Shown: positions 1 to 8,720, counted from the stretch's first letter. The stretch: DNA of 35,470 bases from Bradymonadales bacterium (GCA_003559575.1 PWKZ01000147.1:1-35470), one strand, 5' to 3'. Notes: generated from the letters alone by a model not told the origin. A program made the numbers and translations.

Positions 1-110
1 GGAAACAAGCCGAATTAGGCGGAGGCGTAGCAGCGCTACGTCGAGCACTAATTCGGTGCAGGTGACGCCGCAGATGGCCTCGTAGCGACGCGCGAATGCC
101 GGTGCAGGTG
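1..110 (+). repeat. Dispersed palindromic repeat family 1, copy A
   Basis: This copy lies just downstream of the minus-strand lipoprotein gene and is probably cut by the window edge. It shares the core GAGCACTAATTCG and the arm GCAGGTGACGCCGCAGATG with copies C and D. Its other end, GGAAACAAGCCG followed by TTAGGCGGAGGC, matches the reverse complement of the 31840-31857 end of copy D. It folds on itself: CCGAATTAG at 10-18 pairs with CTAATTCGG at 48-56, and CGTAGC at 26-31 pairs with GCTACG at 35-40. No ORF of note is inside. Confidence 0.75.
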
Positions 111-122
111 GGGAATTAGGGA

Positions 123-2003
123 TTAGTTGAATAGCTTGACTATCTTGGCGATTGGGCGAAGGGAGATGTCGAGGGCGAACTGCAGTTGGTTTGCTTCGAC
201 CGCGTGCAGCTCCACCGCGATGCCGCCGGCCGAGTCCAGCTCTTCGATGGCGGATCTCTTGTCGGCCAACGGCGGGATGTCGCCGACCGCCTTGAGCGCG
301 GCGATCGGATCAAAATACAGCAGCCCGCCGCCGGCCTTCATCCCTTCCCGGGCGGTGCGCAGCGTCGGGTTTGCGAGGAGCGGTTTCTCGCCGTCGAGCG
401 CCTCTTTGATTCGCTCCACCGCGTTCGGCCCCACCACCTGGTGGACCCAGTTGGGCGCGAACCCCATCGCCAGTTGGATCCTGCCGCCAACGAGCGCGCC
501 CAGGAGCTTTCGTCTCTCCTCGGTCAGCTCGGGCGCCTTGTCGTAGTTGAGCGTGATGTCGAGGTAGTCGATAGTGGCCCCTTTGTATTCTTCCTGCTTG
601 AGCCTCATGGAGACCCCCTGAGGAGCGAGGATCAGGTTGGCCGAGGCGATGACCGAGCCGAGATCCGTCAGATCGAGCTCCTCGGGGAGCTTTTCGCCGT
701 CTTCCTCAATCGACTTTTTGACGAGCGCGGCCACCTTGTCCCAGATCCGGTCGTAGAAGGCGAGTGCGATCTCGCGGGTCTCTTCGGCACCGGCCTCGGT
801 GGCGCAGATGTACTCGAGACCCACCGCGAACTCGCTGGCGCGGGAGATCCCAAACGCCTGGTCGCCGGTTTGGCGGAGCAACAGGCGACTGTACAGGGAG
901 GCCACATCCTCGGCCTCTTCTTCGTCGAACTCGAGGATCGAGACGAGGAAATCGATCCCTATTTTCGCCACGTCTTCGAGCCCCTTGGGGTCGGCGGCGT
1001 AGGCCATGATGAGGTAGCTGGCGGTCGGCAGCAGATCGACCAGCTCGCTCTTGTGGCCGATCATGCTCGCCAAGCGGTCGACAAACATTCCGGACTTTTG
1101 AGACGTCAACCAGAGATCCAAGCGCAATCGCTCCTCGGGGGTAGTGAGGGCCAGCTGGATGCTCTCGAGCTCGTGGAGGGTCTTGAACAGGATGTCATAT
1201 TGGCGCTCGATGGTGTCGTCGAGCGACGGCAGTGAAAAAGGTGACGGCTCGGTGGCGAGCCTCTTGGCCTCCTCTTCGAGCGCTCCTATCTCGTCGGCGA
1301 AGATCCGCCTCACATTGGTCATCGCCGAGGTCAGCTCGATGGGCGAGGTCCGCTCGACCTCGGTCAGACTCTCGGCGAATGGCCGGGCCTTGGCGTAGAC
1401 CCCGGCGCCCAAGGTGATCACCATGTACCCCTCGAGGAAGTTGGCGTAGTAGTTTCTAAATGAGGCCGAGAACACCATGTCGTTCTTGTCGTCGCCCTCT
1501 TCGGCGGTTTTCGGTAAGGCATTGCGCGCCGCCTCTTGCGAGGTCATCGGGAACATCAGGACGGCCGGTTGTGAGAGGCTCTTGGGGTTCATGACAAAGA
1601 AGTTCACCGGGCGGTCGCGGTCGAGCCAGGTCATGGTTTGCAGCCCCAGATTCTCCTTGAGCGCCTGGGTCAGGAAGAGCCCCACCGGCAGGGGTAAAAA
1701 TGGGCTCGTCACCTCGCCGGCGGCCTTGCTGAACCCACCGAAGCTCGCGAGCCCACCGTGGAGGATGACGTCGGGCGGCACCTCGAGCACACTCGGCGGC
1801 GCGGGGCCGGCCTTGACCGGCGCCGGTTTCTCGGCGACCGGCTCGACCGGGGCGGGGGCCTCGGCCTCGAGCTCGACTGTTGGCTCGGCGGTCGGCTCCT
1901 CCCGCTTCTTGCAAGTGGAGAGGGTCAGCAGCATTCCCGCTGACAACGCCAGTAGGATCAAGGCCGTTGTCGGCAGCCATAGTTTCGCGCGCCGTGTTTT
2001 CAT
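123..2003 (-). CDS. Large predicted lipoprotein of unknown function (626 aa)
   Basis: I do not recognise a family. The protein starts with a basic n-region (MKTRRAK), a hydrophobic stretch to about residue 30 and then LSTC-KKREE, which resembles a lipobox although Thr before the Cys is unusual. An acidic/Pro-Ala linker (about residues 35-75) follows, then a long mixed alpha/beta region without other membrane segments. ATG 2003 is chosen because the strand reads GGAGGGGACG just before it; an in-frame GTG four codons upstream (2015) has no comparable Shine-Dalgarno. The gene reads away from the sulfur/carbamoyl operon and ends at repeat copy A. The coding call is firm. The surface location is inferred from the N-terminus, and the function is unknown. 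Confidence 0.8.
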   Translation of the reverse strand: MKTRRAKLWLPTTALILLALSAGMLLTLSTCKKREEPTAEPTVELEAEAPAPVEPVAEKPAPVKAGPAPPSVLEVPPDVILHGGLASFGGFSKAAGEVTSPFLPLPVGLFLTQALKENLGLQTMTWLDRDRPVNFFVMNPKSLSQPAVLMFPMTSQEAARNALPKTAEEGDDKNDMVFSASFRNYYANFLEGYMVITLGAGVYAKARPFAESLTEVERTSPIELTSAMTNVRRIFADEIGALEEEAKRLATEPSPFSLPSLDDTIERQYDILFKTLHELESIQLALTTPEERLRLDLWLTSQKSGMFVDRLASMIGHKSELVDLLPTASYLIMAYAADPKGLEDVAKIGIDFLVSILEFDEEEAEDVASLYSRLLLRQTGDQAFGISRASEFAVGLEYICATEAGAEETREIALAFYDRIWDKVAALVKKSIEEDGEKLPEELDLTDLGSVIASANLILAPQGVSMRLKQEEYKGATIDYLDITLNYDKAPELTEERRKLLGALVGGRIQLAMGFAPNWVHQVVGPNAVERIKEALDGEKPLLANPTLRTAREGMKAGGGLLYFDPIAALKAVGDIPPLADKRSAIEELDSAGGIAVELHAVEANQLQFALDISLRPIAKIVKLFN

Positions 2004-2015
2004 CGTCCCCTCCAC

Positions 2016-2217
2016 ACTGCTGTAGTTTGCTCACTCGAGAAAGTGTCTCGCGCTGAACATCGGTCTGTTTCGATCACCGGGTGGAACATGTCCCCTTATC
2101 CAAACGCGAATACCGCGGTGGGCCGAAAAGTAGGGTAAAGTCGCGGTGCTGGACTGTCAAGCGACCTTGAGCTAGGCTTTACACCGGCTTGAGATTGGGA
2201 GGGCCAAGGCATAGCTT
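2016..2217. other. Divergent intergenic region, lipoprotein / PP-loop operon
   Basis: This 200-base gap must hold the promoters of two divergent transcripts. I see no convincing -35/-10 pair, strong hairpin or repeat copy. The best plus-strand candidate, TTGAGC near 2168 with TGAGAT 17 bases on, has a poor -10. Confidence 0.4.
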
Positions 2218-2949
2218 GTGACCGAGAGATTGCGTCAGACCTCACTCATGTTCTCCGGGGGTGTCGACTCCACCACCGCCGCCCTGATGCTCGCCGAACA
2301 GTTTGATCGCGTCCACCTGCTCACGTGGGGCAACGGTCATGGCCACTATCGCCTGGGCCGCACACGGCGGCGGGTCGCCGAGCTGCGACGCCACAGCGGC
2401 GACCGGTTCGTCCACACCCTCGAGTCCATCAGCGATCTCTTCGCGGACTTGATGCCCGCCCCCGAGGAAGAGTTCGACCGGTATCGCTCCGGGTTCATCT
2501 GGTGTTTGGGCTGCAAGATCGCGATGCACACCCGCAGCGTACTGTACAACCTCGAGCACGACATCAAGGAGATCGCCGACGGCTCGTCGCGCTCCACCGG
2601 CGAGATGGTCGAGCAGATGTTGCTCAGCACATTCATGATTCGCGATTTCTACTCGCGCTATGGGATAAGGTATCGTACCCCGGTCTACACCATGTCGCGG
2701 GAGAAGGAGATAGCGCTCCTCAAGGCCAAGGGGTTTCGGCTGGGGTTCAGGGTAGGCAGCCGCTTTTTGGGCATCCAACCCAAGTGCCGCCCGGGCGAGT
2801 TGTATTACCTGCCGTTTCTGCTGCTGAATCAGCCGCCCAAGCACGATGACGAACAGATCGCGAACTTTATCGAGGAGAAGACCGCGCGCGCCCACGTGCT
2901 CATTGAGGAGTGGTGTCGCGCGCGCGGCGTGTCGGCGCAGGAGTGCTGA
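2218..2949 (+). CDS. PP-loop ATPase, possible Fe-S-dependent sulfur transferase
   Basis: An N-terminal SGGVDS (residues 13-18) is the pyrophosphate-binding loop of N-type ATP pyrophosphatases, which adenylate a substrate before adding sulfur or nitrogen. A WCLGCK motif gives C96 and C99, and QPKC gives C190. CxxC plus one distant Cys is the arrangement that holds the [4Fe-4S] cluster in TtcA-type thiolases; the Cys pair is also followed by a helix ending in LY, as in TtcA. At 243 aa it lacks an obvious RNA-binding domain, so a small-molecule or lipid substrate is possible. GTG 2218 precedes the P-loop by 12 residues. It is the first gene of a six-gene operon that includes a cysteine desulfurase, which supports a sulfur role. 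A QueC-like or other PP-loop activity is the alternative. Confidence 0.75.
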   Translation: MTERLRQTSLMFSGGVDSTTAALMLAEQFDRVHLLTWGNGHGHYRLGRTRRRVAELRRHSGDRFVHTLESISDLFADLMPAPEEEFDRYRSGFIWCLGCKIAMHTRSVLYNLEHDIKEIADGSSRSTGEMVEQMLLSTFMIRDFYSRYGIRYRTPVYTMSREKEIALLKAKGFRLGFRVGSRFLGIQPKCRPGELYYLPFLLLNQPPKHDDEQIANFIEEKTARAHVLIEEWCRARGVSAQEC

Positions 2950-2964
2950 AAGGGACCTCTCGCC

Positions 2965-3225
2965 ATGGGATGCTGCAACAAAGAACTCACCGGCCGGCCC
3001 ATCGGGCGACTCCGCTATCTGGCGGGAGCCGGTGTCATTATCGCCGTCCACGGCGGAGTCTTCGCGCTTTTGAGCGCCGGGGCCTATCTCTCGCCGCGCT
3101 GCCGGCGAGTGTTGCCCTTCTATCGGGCCTATACGCGCGCCACAATCTCAGGCATCCTCAAGCGCGAGCGCATTCTCTTGGCCGGAGAGCGGGCCCCCAA
3201 CCCGGACTGTGAGCTTCCCAAGTGA
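2965..3225 (+). CDS. Small single-pass membrane protein (86 aa)
   Basis: The ORF starts MGCCNKELTG, has one hydrophobic segment (about residues 18-40), then an Arg-rich region and a C-terminal tail. It resembles no family I know. Reality is supported by context: it begins 15 bases after the PP-loop gene, has an AAGGGA stretch about ten bases before its ATG, and its TGA overlaps the next gene's GTG by four bases (GTGA), suggesting translational coupling. The paired cysteines at positions 3 and 4 could bind metal or be acylated; that is speculation. Confidence 0.7.
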   Translation: MGCCNKELTGRPIGRLRYLAGAGVIIAVHGGVFALLSAGAYLSPRCRRVLPFYRAYTRATISGILKRERILLAGERAPNPDCELPK

Positions 3226-4451
3226 CCGATCCGGCGCTCCACCCGGAGCTTTTGCGAATCAGAGCCGATTTCCCGGCGCTCGCCGCCAGGCCACGAGGCA
3301 AGCCGGTGATCTATTTCGACAACGCCTGTACGACACTGCGACCCGAGTCGGTGGCCGCCGCGATAGCCGATCAGGTGCGCACCGGCGCCGCTTGCCACGG
3401 TCGCTCCTACCACCGCCTCGGGCGCGCCGCGACCGACACTCTGGCCCGGGCGCGGCACGCCGTTTTGCGCCTGATCGGGGCCGAGCGGCCGGAGGAGGTC
3501 ATCTTCGTCCGCAGCGCGACGGAGGGGCTCAACATGGTGGCGCGTTCGCTCGGGTTGGGGCCCGGCGACGTGGTTCTGACCACCGACCAGGAGCACAACG
3601 CCAACCTCATCCCCTGGCAGCGGTTGACCCGCAGCCATCGCATTCGCCACGAGATCATGCCGCTTGGCTCCGGCTTCGACATGGCCGAGTTCCGGCGGCG
3701 GCTTCGCCGGGGGGTCCGGCTCGTCAGCGTATTTCACACCTCGAACTTGACCGGGGCGACCCTGCCGGTGGCCGAGATCTGTCACGAGGCGCGTCGTCAC
3801 AAATCGCTCGTCCTCATCGATGGGGCGCAGAGCGTCATGACCCACGAGATTGATCTGGCCTCCATGGGGGCCGACTTCTTTGTTTTCTCGCTGCACAAGA
3901 TGATGGGGCCGACGGGGCTCGGGGTGTTGTGGGGCCGCGCCGCGCTCCTCGAGCGCCTGGAGCCGCTCATCGTGGGGGGCGACACCGTGACGGATGCGAC
4001 CTACGGCGACTGCACCTTCGCGCCGCTGCCCGCGCGGTTGGAGGCCGGTGTGGCCAACCTCGACGCCGCCGCGGGGGTTGAGGCGGCCGTCGATTACCTG
4101 TTGCAGCTCGAGCGGCGACACATTCACAGCCATGTGGTAGCGCTCAACGAGATCGCCACCGAGGGGTTGCGGCGCATCCCTCGTGTCCGCGTGCTCGGCC
4201 CCCCGGCGCCGGCCGAGCGCGGCGCGATCGTCAACTTCACGATGGACGGTGTCGGCAGCCACAGCCTGGCGCGTCTCCTGGACGAGCGCGCCGGCGTGAT
4301 GGTTCGGCACGGCAAACACTGTGGGCACGCGTGGTACAATGCTCTCGGGGTGGAGGAGTCGGTGCGGGCCTCCTTCGCGGTTTACAACACCGAAGCCGAG
4401 GTGGAGGTCTTGCTGGAGACCGTCGCCAAGGTCGACGGCATGTTGGAGTAA
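3222..4451 (+). CDS. Class V aminotransferase, SufS/CsdA-type cysteine desulfurase
   Basis: The protein has the fold-type I PLP layout of group II cysteine desulfurases: YFDNACTT near residue 31, His125 in DQEHNAN stacking on PLP, Asp200 in LVLIDGAQ, and the Schiff-base lysine K226 in FSLHKMMGPTG. The RHGKHCGHAW motif supplies C367, at the position of the persulfide cysteine of SufS. Length (409 aa) is typical. It would turn cysteine into alanine and a protein-bound persulfide. No sufBCD genes are nearby, so it is probably dedicated to its operon, handing sulfur to the PP-loop protein two genes upstream. GTG 3222 overlaps the previous stop by four bases. Some family members act on other substrates (for example selenocysteine or isopenicillin N epimerase-like), so the exact reaction is inferred. 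Confidence 0.88.
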   Translation: MTDPALHPELLRIRADFPALAARPRGKPVIYFDNACTTLRPESVAAAIADQVRTGAACHGRSYHRLGRAATDTLARARHAVLRLIGAERPEEVIFVRSATEGLNMVARSLGLGPGDVVLTTDQEHNANLIPWQRLTRSHRIRHEIMPLGSGFDMAEFRRRLRRGVRLVSVFHTSNLTGATLPVAEICHEARRHKSLVLIDGAQSVMTHEIDLASMGADFFVFSLHKMMGPTGLGVLWGRAALLERLEPLIVGGDTVTDATYGDCTFAPLPARLEAGVANLDAAAGVEAAVDYLLQLERRHIHSHVVALNEIATEGLRRIPRVRVLGPPAPAERGAIVNFTMDGVGSHSLARLLDERAGVMVRHGKHCGHAWYNALGVEESVRASFAVYNTEAEVEVLLETVAKVDGMLE

Positions 4452-4454
4452 CGT

Positions 4455-5897
4455 TTGCGGCTCGTGCTCGTCAATCCGAGCTTTCAGACCCGGGTGCGGC
4501 GTATCGCCCAGACCAGCGTCGGGCCACCGCTCGGGTTGGCCTATCTGGCCGCCGCGGTGCGCGCCAAAGGCTTCGAGGTGCGCGTCGTCGACGCCAACGT
4601 CTTTGGTCTGAGCGAAGCGCGCGCGGCCGCCGCGGCGTTTGACTTGCAACCTGACGTGGTCGGCATCACGGCGGCGACCCCGACCATCGCCCGCGCGGGC
4701 GAGATAGCCGGCCACCTGAAAGCTCTCGACCCCGGTATCACCACGATCGTCGGCGGACCCCACGCCACCGCCTTGCCCGCGCGCACGCTGGCCGAGTTTC
4801 CCGCCGTCGACATCGTCGCGCGGGGGGAGGCCGAGGGCTCCCTGCCCGCGCTCCTCGCGGCCCTCGACCGGGGCGCTTCGCGGCGGGCGCTCACCGACGT
4901 GCCGGGGTTCGTTCTTCGCGAAGAAGGCGGGAGCGTCGTGGACACCGGGGCCGCGGCGCGGCTCGACTGTCTCGACCGCCTCCCCTTGCCGGCCCGCGAT
5001 CTGTTGCCGATGCGGCGCTATCGGACCGTCGATTCGGACCGCTTCACCACAATGCTGGCGATGCGCGGCTGCCCTTGTAGTTGCGTCTACTGTTACGTCC
5101 CCGAGCTGTTCGGCCGCCGGATGCGGTATCGCTCTCCGGCGGCGGTGGTGGCCGAGATGGACGAGGTCCACGCGCGTCATGGGGTCACGCTGGTCTCGTT
5201 CGTCGACGACACCTTCACGACTCGCCGCGAGTGGGTCGAGGAGTTCAGCGATCATGCGCAAACCTCGGGAGTGGCGCGCCGGGTTCGCTGGACCTGCCTG
5301 ACGCGGGCCGACATGGTGGATCGCGCGCTCCTCGCGGCCATGCGCCGCGCGGGCTGCTTGCGCATCGAGTTCGGGATCGAGAGCGCCTCCGCCGCCGGCG
5401 TCGCGTTTCTCGACAAGGGGCAGAGCGAGGAGAAGGTGTTGGCCGCGTTTCGTGATGCCCGCGCGGTGGGACTCTCGACAATGGGGTTCCTGATCCTGAA
5501 CATCCCGGGTGAGACCGAGGCCGACATCGTGAGTTCGTTCGAGCTCGCCCGCCGTGCCGATCCCGACTTCCTCCAGGTCTCCTTTCTGACCCCCTACCCC
5601 GGCACGGCGTTGCGCGCCGAGGCGGAGCGGCGCGGCTGGATCACCACCGACGACTGGTCGCGTTATCTGTTCTTGCGCGACATCGTCCTCGATCACGGCG
5701 GGCTGCCGCCGGCGAAGCTCGAGCGAATCTATTCGCAGCAGATGCGCCGCTTCTATCTGCGACCGCGGACGGCAATCAAATTTGGTCGTTTGGTATTGGG
5801 TGGGCGCAGCGAGCTGCGCCCGCTCATGCGCACCGTCATGTTGGGGCTGGCGGGGCTCTTGGCGGGGCAGAGCGAGGGCGATAGGAGGGAGCCATGA
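4455..5897 (+). CDS. B12-binding-domain radical SAM enzyme
   Basis: The N-terminal 130 residues are a cobalamin-binding Rossmann domain of the kind fused to class B radical SAM enzymes (PPLGLAYLAAAVRAKG, then DVVGITA, VGGPHATALP and ARGEAEGSLP). The radical SAM core follows with C206, C210 and C213 in CPCSCVYC (CxxxCxxC), which would bind [4Fe-4S] and SAM. FVDDTF and EFGIESAS are typical later strands. Family members methylate unreactive carbons or rearrange carbon skeletons. TTG 4455 is the only start before the first conserved strand, and it follows the desulfurase stop by three bases. The operon position argues for a tailoring step in the same pathway. The substrate cannot be told from the sequence. 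Confidence 0.88.
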   Translation: MRLVLVNPSFQTRVRRIAQTSVGPPLGLAYLAAAVRAKGFEVRVVDANVFGLSEARAAAAAFDLQPDVVGITAATPTIARAGEIAGHLKALDPGITTIVGGPHATALPARTLAEFPAVDIVARGEAEGSLPALLAALDRGASRRALTDVPGFVLREEGGSVVDTGAAARLDCLDRLPLPARDLLPMRRYRTVDSDRFTTMLAMRGCPCSCVYCYVPELFGRRMRYRSPAAVVAEMDEVHARHGVTLVSFVDDTFTTRREWVEEFSDHAQTSGVARRVRWTCLTRADMVDRALLAAMRRAGCLRIEFGIESASAAGVAFLDKGQSEEKVLAAFRDARAVGLSTMGFLILNIPGETEADIVSSFELARRADPDFLQVSFLTPYPGTALRAEAERRGWITTDDWSRYLFLRDIVLDHGGLPPAKLERIYSQQMRRFYLRPRTAIKFGRLVLGGRSELRPLMRTVMLGLAGLLAGQSEGDRREP

Positions 5898-6202
5898 TTT
5901 CGTTGTGGCAGCCTCTCTTGCAGGTCGTCGCCTTGCTCTACGGGTTCGTGTTACCCGGTGTGCTCATCGCGTGGCACGTCGCGGCCGATTGGAGCCGCCC
6001 CGTGCGGCTGGCGGTCGGTGTCTTCGTCGGCCTCCTGGTTACCCCGATGCTCTCCTTCGTGCTGGCCTGGTGGTTGGCGACCAGCATCACCCCGCTCGTC
6101 GTGATCGGGGCGGCGACACTGGTGAACGCCGCCGCCGGAGGCGCGCTCTTTTATCGCAAACGCAACGGCCGCGCGACTGTGGCCTCGAGCCCGACCGTAT
6201 GA
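5894..6202 (+). CDS. Small polytopic membrane protein (102 aa)
   Basis: Three hydrophobic segments are visible (about residues 5-27, 35-58 and 64-85), followed by a short basic tail (RKRNGR). No family is recognised. Its ATG overlaps the radical SAM stop (ATGA) and its own TGA overlaps the carbamoyltransferase ATG in the same way, so it is almost certainly translated with both. A GGAGG stretch lies just before the start. With the other small membrane protein at 2965, it suggests the pathway works at the membrane or on a lipid-linked substrate. Confidence 0.75.
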   Translation: MISLWQPLLQVVALLYGFVLPGVLIAWHVAADWSRPVRLAVGVFVGLLVTPMLSFVLAWWLATSITPLVVIGAATLVNAAAGGALFYRKRNGRATVASSPTV

Positions 6203-7923
6203 CGATTGATCCCACAAAAGGGCCGCTGGTCCTCGGCATCCATGAGGACACCAACGCCAACGCGGCGCTGCTCTGCGGGGGCACCATCGAGGCGGCGGTG
6301 GCCGAAGAGCGGCTGACCCGGACAAAGTTTCAAGGCGGTTTCCCGGCCCGCGCGGTGGCCGAGGTACTGCGCCTGGGCGGAGTCTCGGCGGCCGAACTCG
6401 ACGCGGTGGTGGCCGCCAACCGCTACCACTTCCTGCCAAGGCTGGCGGGGCGCGCGCCCATCGAGGGTGAGCACGATCTGTTTGGGCCGCTGCACCGCGG
6501 GTGGCTCGCGCTCCAAGACCACCTCGGCGGTGGAGGAGTGGCCGCGCGGTGCATGGAGCACCTGAACGAGCGCTTGCTGGCGCGGCGTTTCGCGCGCCCG
6601 GTGGATCTCATCGATCATCACACGGCGCACGCCTACTCGGCCTACCTGACCTCCGGCTTTCCGGAGGCGCTGGCGGTCTCGGTGGACAACCTGGGAGACG
6701 GGTTTGCCGCCAAGACGTTTGCCTGCCGAGGAGGCCGCTGTGAGCTGCTGTGGGGATCGCGCGCGCAGAACTCCCCCGGCCAGTTCTACGGTGAGATCTC
6801 CCAATTACTGGGGTTTCACGTGCTCATGGCCGGCAAGGTGACCGGACTGGCGGCGCGCGGCGATGCGCGCAAGCTCTACCCTCTCATGGAGCGTCTCTTC
6901 GCCCTCGAACGCGACGAGACCGATTTCCGGCTCTTGCCGGGCCTCCAACGTCGGCGCTCGGCGCCGCTGTTTGCCGAGCTCGCGGCCGCGTCCCGGGAGG
7001 ACGTCTCGGCCGCGGCGCAACAGCGCCTGGAGGATGTCCTGGTGGCTTATGTTCGGCGGGGGCTGAAAGAGACCAAGCTCTCGCACGTGGTGTTGGCCGG
7101 CGGCGTCTTTGCCAACGTGTTGGTCAATCATCGCCTCTGGAGCCTGCCGGAGGTCGAGGGGTTGTTCGTCCACCCCGCCATGAGCGATCAGGGGATGGCG
7201 GTGGGGGCCGCGTTGACACACTTGAGCGCATGTATGCCGCTCGCGCCACGGGCCATCGCCGACGTCTACCTGGGCCCCGGTTACGACGAGGAGGAGATCG
7301 GCCGGGCGGTGGAGGAGGCGGGAGCTCGCGCCACCCTCTGTCGCGACATCGACCTGCGGGTGGCCGAGTTGATAGCCGAGGGGAAGGTGGTGGCGCGCTT
7401 CACCGGGAGAATGGAGTACGGCCCGCGCGCGCTCGGGCACCGCAGCATTCTCTATCACACGGGCGATCCGAGCGTAAATGACTGGCTCAACCGGCGCTTA
7501 CGGCGCTCGGAGTTCATGCCGTTCGCGCCGGCGGTCCTGGCCGAGTACGCGCCGCGATGCTTCACCGACTACGGCCCGGGGGTGGCCCACACCGCGCGCT
7601 TCATGACCATTACGCTGCGGTGTGCCGAGGCGATGCGACGTTTGTCACCGGCGGTGGTGCATTTGGATGGAACCGCGCGGCCTCAGGTGGTGCACGAAGA
7701 GTTTACTCCGGGGTTCCATCGCATTCTGAGGCTCGTCCACGAGCGAACCGGAGTGCCGAGTATAATCAACACCTCGTTCAACATGCACGGGGAGCCGATA
7801 GTCTGCACGCCGAACGACGCCCTGCGCTCCTTTGCCGCCGGGCGGCTCGACGCGCTGGCGCTGGGGCCTTTTCTCGTCACCGGCGCGCGAGCCAATTCTC
7901 GAGGTCGACCGAGCTGCCGATGA
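6199..7923 (+). CDS. Carbamoyltransferase, NodU/CmcH/TobZ family
   Basis: This enzyme class transfers the carbamoyl group of carbamoyl phosphate, through carbamoyl-adenylate, to a hydroxyl of a sugar or natural product. The Kae1-like N-terminal domain shows [23 protein letters not shown], the metal-site histidines H140, H141 and H144 in [12 protein letters not shown], and later [12 protein letters not shown]. The C-terminal domain shows [29 protein letters not shown] and [13 protein letters not shown]. Length (574 aa) fits the family. ATG 6199 is fixed by its ATGA overlap with the upstream gene and by homology starting at residue 11; the open frame extends 139 codons further upstream without meaning. 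Its last 47 bases overlap the convergent peroxiredoxin gene. It ends the operon, so carbamoylation may be a late step. Confidence 0.9.
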   Translation: MTIDPTKGPLVLGIHEDTNANAALLCGGTIEAAVAEERLTRTKFQGGFPARAVAEVLRLGGVSAAELDAVVAANRYHFLPRLAGRAPIEGEHDLFGPLHRGWLALQDHLGGGGVAARCMEHLNERLLARRFARPVDLIDHHTAHAYSAYLTSGFPEALAVSVDNLGDGFAAKTFACRGGRCELLWGSRAQNSPGQFYGEISQLLGFHVLMAGKVTGLAARGDARKLYPLMERLFALERDETDFRLLPGLQRRRSAPLFAELAAASREDVSAAAQQRLEDVLVAYVRRGLKETKLSHVVLAGGVFANVLVNHRLWSLPEVEGLFVHPAMSDQGMAVGAALTHLSACMPLAPRAIADVYLGPGYDEEEIGRAVEEAGARATLCRDIDLRVAELIAEGKVVARFTGRMEYGPRALGHRSILYHTGDPSVNDWLNRRLRRSEFMPFAPAVLAEYAPRCFTDYGPGVAHTARFMTITLRCAEAMRRLSPAVVHLDGTARPQVVHEEFTPGFHRILRLVHERTGVPSIINTSFNMHGEPIVCTPNDALRSFAAGRLDALALGPFLVTGARANSRGRPSCR

Positions 7924-8614
7924 GTTTCCCGTCGACGAAGACCTGCGGCACGGTGTCGGCGCCGCTAGTGGCGCGCAGGCCGCGCAAACTGGTCTCCTCG
8001 CCCACCACGATCTCTTCGAACTCCAACCCGGCGTCGGCCAGCTTCTCCTTCGCAGCTTTGCAAAACGGGCAGCCCGGCTTGGTGAACAGAAGCACATCCA
8101 ACGGCCGCCGCGCCTTGGGGGCGATGTACCCGAGCATGGTGTCGGCATCCGAGACTTCGAACGGATCGCCCGGTTTGTCCGGCTCGATGAACTGTTTCTC
8201 GATGACTCCGTCACGGACCAGCATCGAGTAACGCCACGAGCGCTTCCCAAACCCCACGACGCTCTTATCCACCAGCATCCCCATCCCTTCAGTGAACTCG
8301 CCGTTGCCGTCGGCCAGGAAGGTGAGTTGATCGGCCCCTTGCGAGGCCTGCCAGGCCTCCATGACGAAACCGTCGTTGACCGAGACACAGACGATCTCGT
8401 CGATCCCGTGCTCCTTGAACACGGGCGCCAGCTCGTTGTAGCGCGGCACGTGAGCCGACGAGCAGGTGGGGGTAAACGCCCCCGGCAGCGAAAACACCAC
8501 CACGTTGCGCCCCTTGAAGACATCGTCCGTGCGGATGACGTTCCAGTTGTTGTTAGCCCGGCAGTGGAATGTGACCTCCGGTACTCTTTGTCCCTCACGC
8601 GATTCCAGGCTCAT
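7877..8614 (-). CDS. Peroxiredoxin-glutaredoxin fusion (hybrid Prx5)
   Basis: Residues 1-165 form a Prx5-type peroxiredoxin with the peroxidatic Cys51 in [15 protein letters not shown] glutaredoxin domain follows from about residue 172, with C182 and C185 in [10 protein letters not shown] and the cis-proline in TVPQVF. Such fusions reduce peroxides with glutathione through the attached glutaredoxin. Length (245 aa) matches the known hybrid proteins. ATG 8614 is preferred over an upstream in-frame start at 8665 because GAGAGGAG lies just before it and homology begins at once. The stop lies inside the end of the convergent carbamoyltransferase gene. A 12-bp hairpin sits about 40 bases upstream of the start. 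Confidence 0.93.
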   Translation of the reverse strand: MSLESREGQRVPEVTFHCRANNNWNVIRTDDVFKGRNVVVFSLPGAFTPTCSSAHVPRYNELAPVFKEHGIDEIVCVSVNDGFVMEAWQASQGADQLTFLADGNGEFTEGMGMLVDKSVVGFGKRSWRYSMLVRDGVIEKQFIEPDKPGDPFEVSDADTMLGYIAPKARRPLDVLLFTKPGCPFCKAAKEKLADAGLEFEEIVVGEETSLRGLRATSGADTVPQVFVDGKLIGSSVDLENWLARR

Positions 8615-8653
8615 CGTTGACTCCTCTCCCGGTTGTGGACTTCTTGAACGGCG

Positions 8654-8689
8654 GGCTGCGACCACTCCGCGGGTGGTCGCAGCCGTTTT
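8654..8689 (+). terminator. Strong hairpin followed by GTTTT between prx and dacB
   Basis: GGCTGCGACCAC (8654-8665) pairs perfectly with GTGGTCGCAGCC (8673-8684) across a 7-base loop, and GTTTT follows on the plus strand. This looks like a plus-strand intrinsic terminator, but the nearest plus-strand gene ends at 7923, with the whole peroxiredoxin gene antisense in between. On the minus strand there is no T run, and the hairpin would lie in the peroxiredoxin leader. A leader element is the alternative. Confidence 0.45.
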
Positions 8690-8720
8690 GCAGCCAAGGC
8701 TAGCGCCCGGGAGTCACGGG

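Noticed and set aside
1-110. Insertion sequence end
   Set aside because: The copies have palindromic cores but no transposase ORF and no clear target-site duplication in the window; a non-autonomous element is the most that can be claimed.
3129-5696. 855-codon minus-strand open frame opposite the desulfurase and radical SAM genes
   Set aside because: Its translation is low-complexity Arg/Gly/His-rich with no domain, while the opposite strand carries complete motifs of two enzyme families. High GC makes such antisense frames long.
5782-6198. N-terminal extension of the carbamoyltransferase frame
   Set aside because: It runs out of frame over the radical SAM end and the small membrane gene, is Arg-rich, and the ATG at 6199 has family homology and an ATGA overlap.
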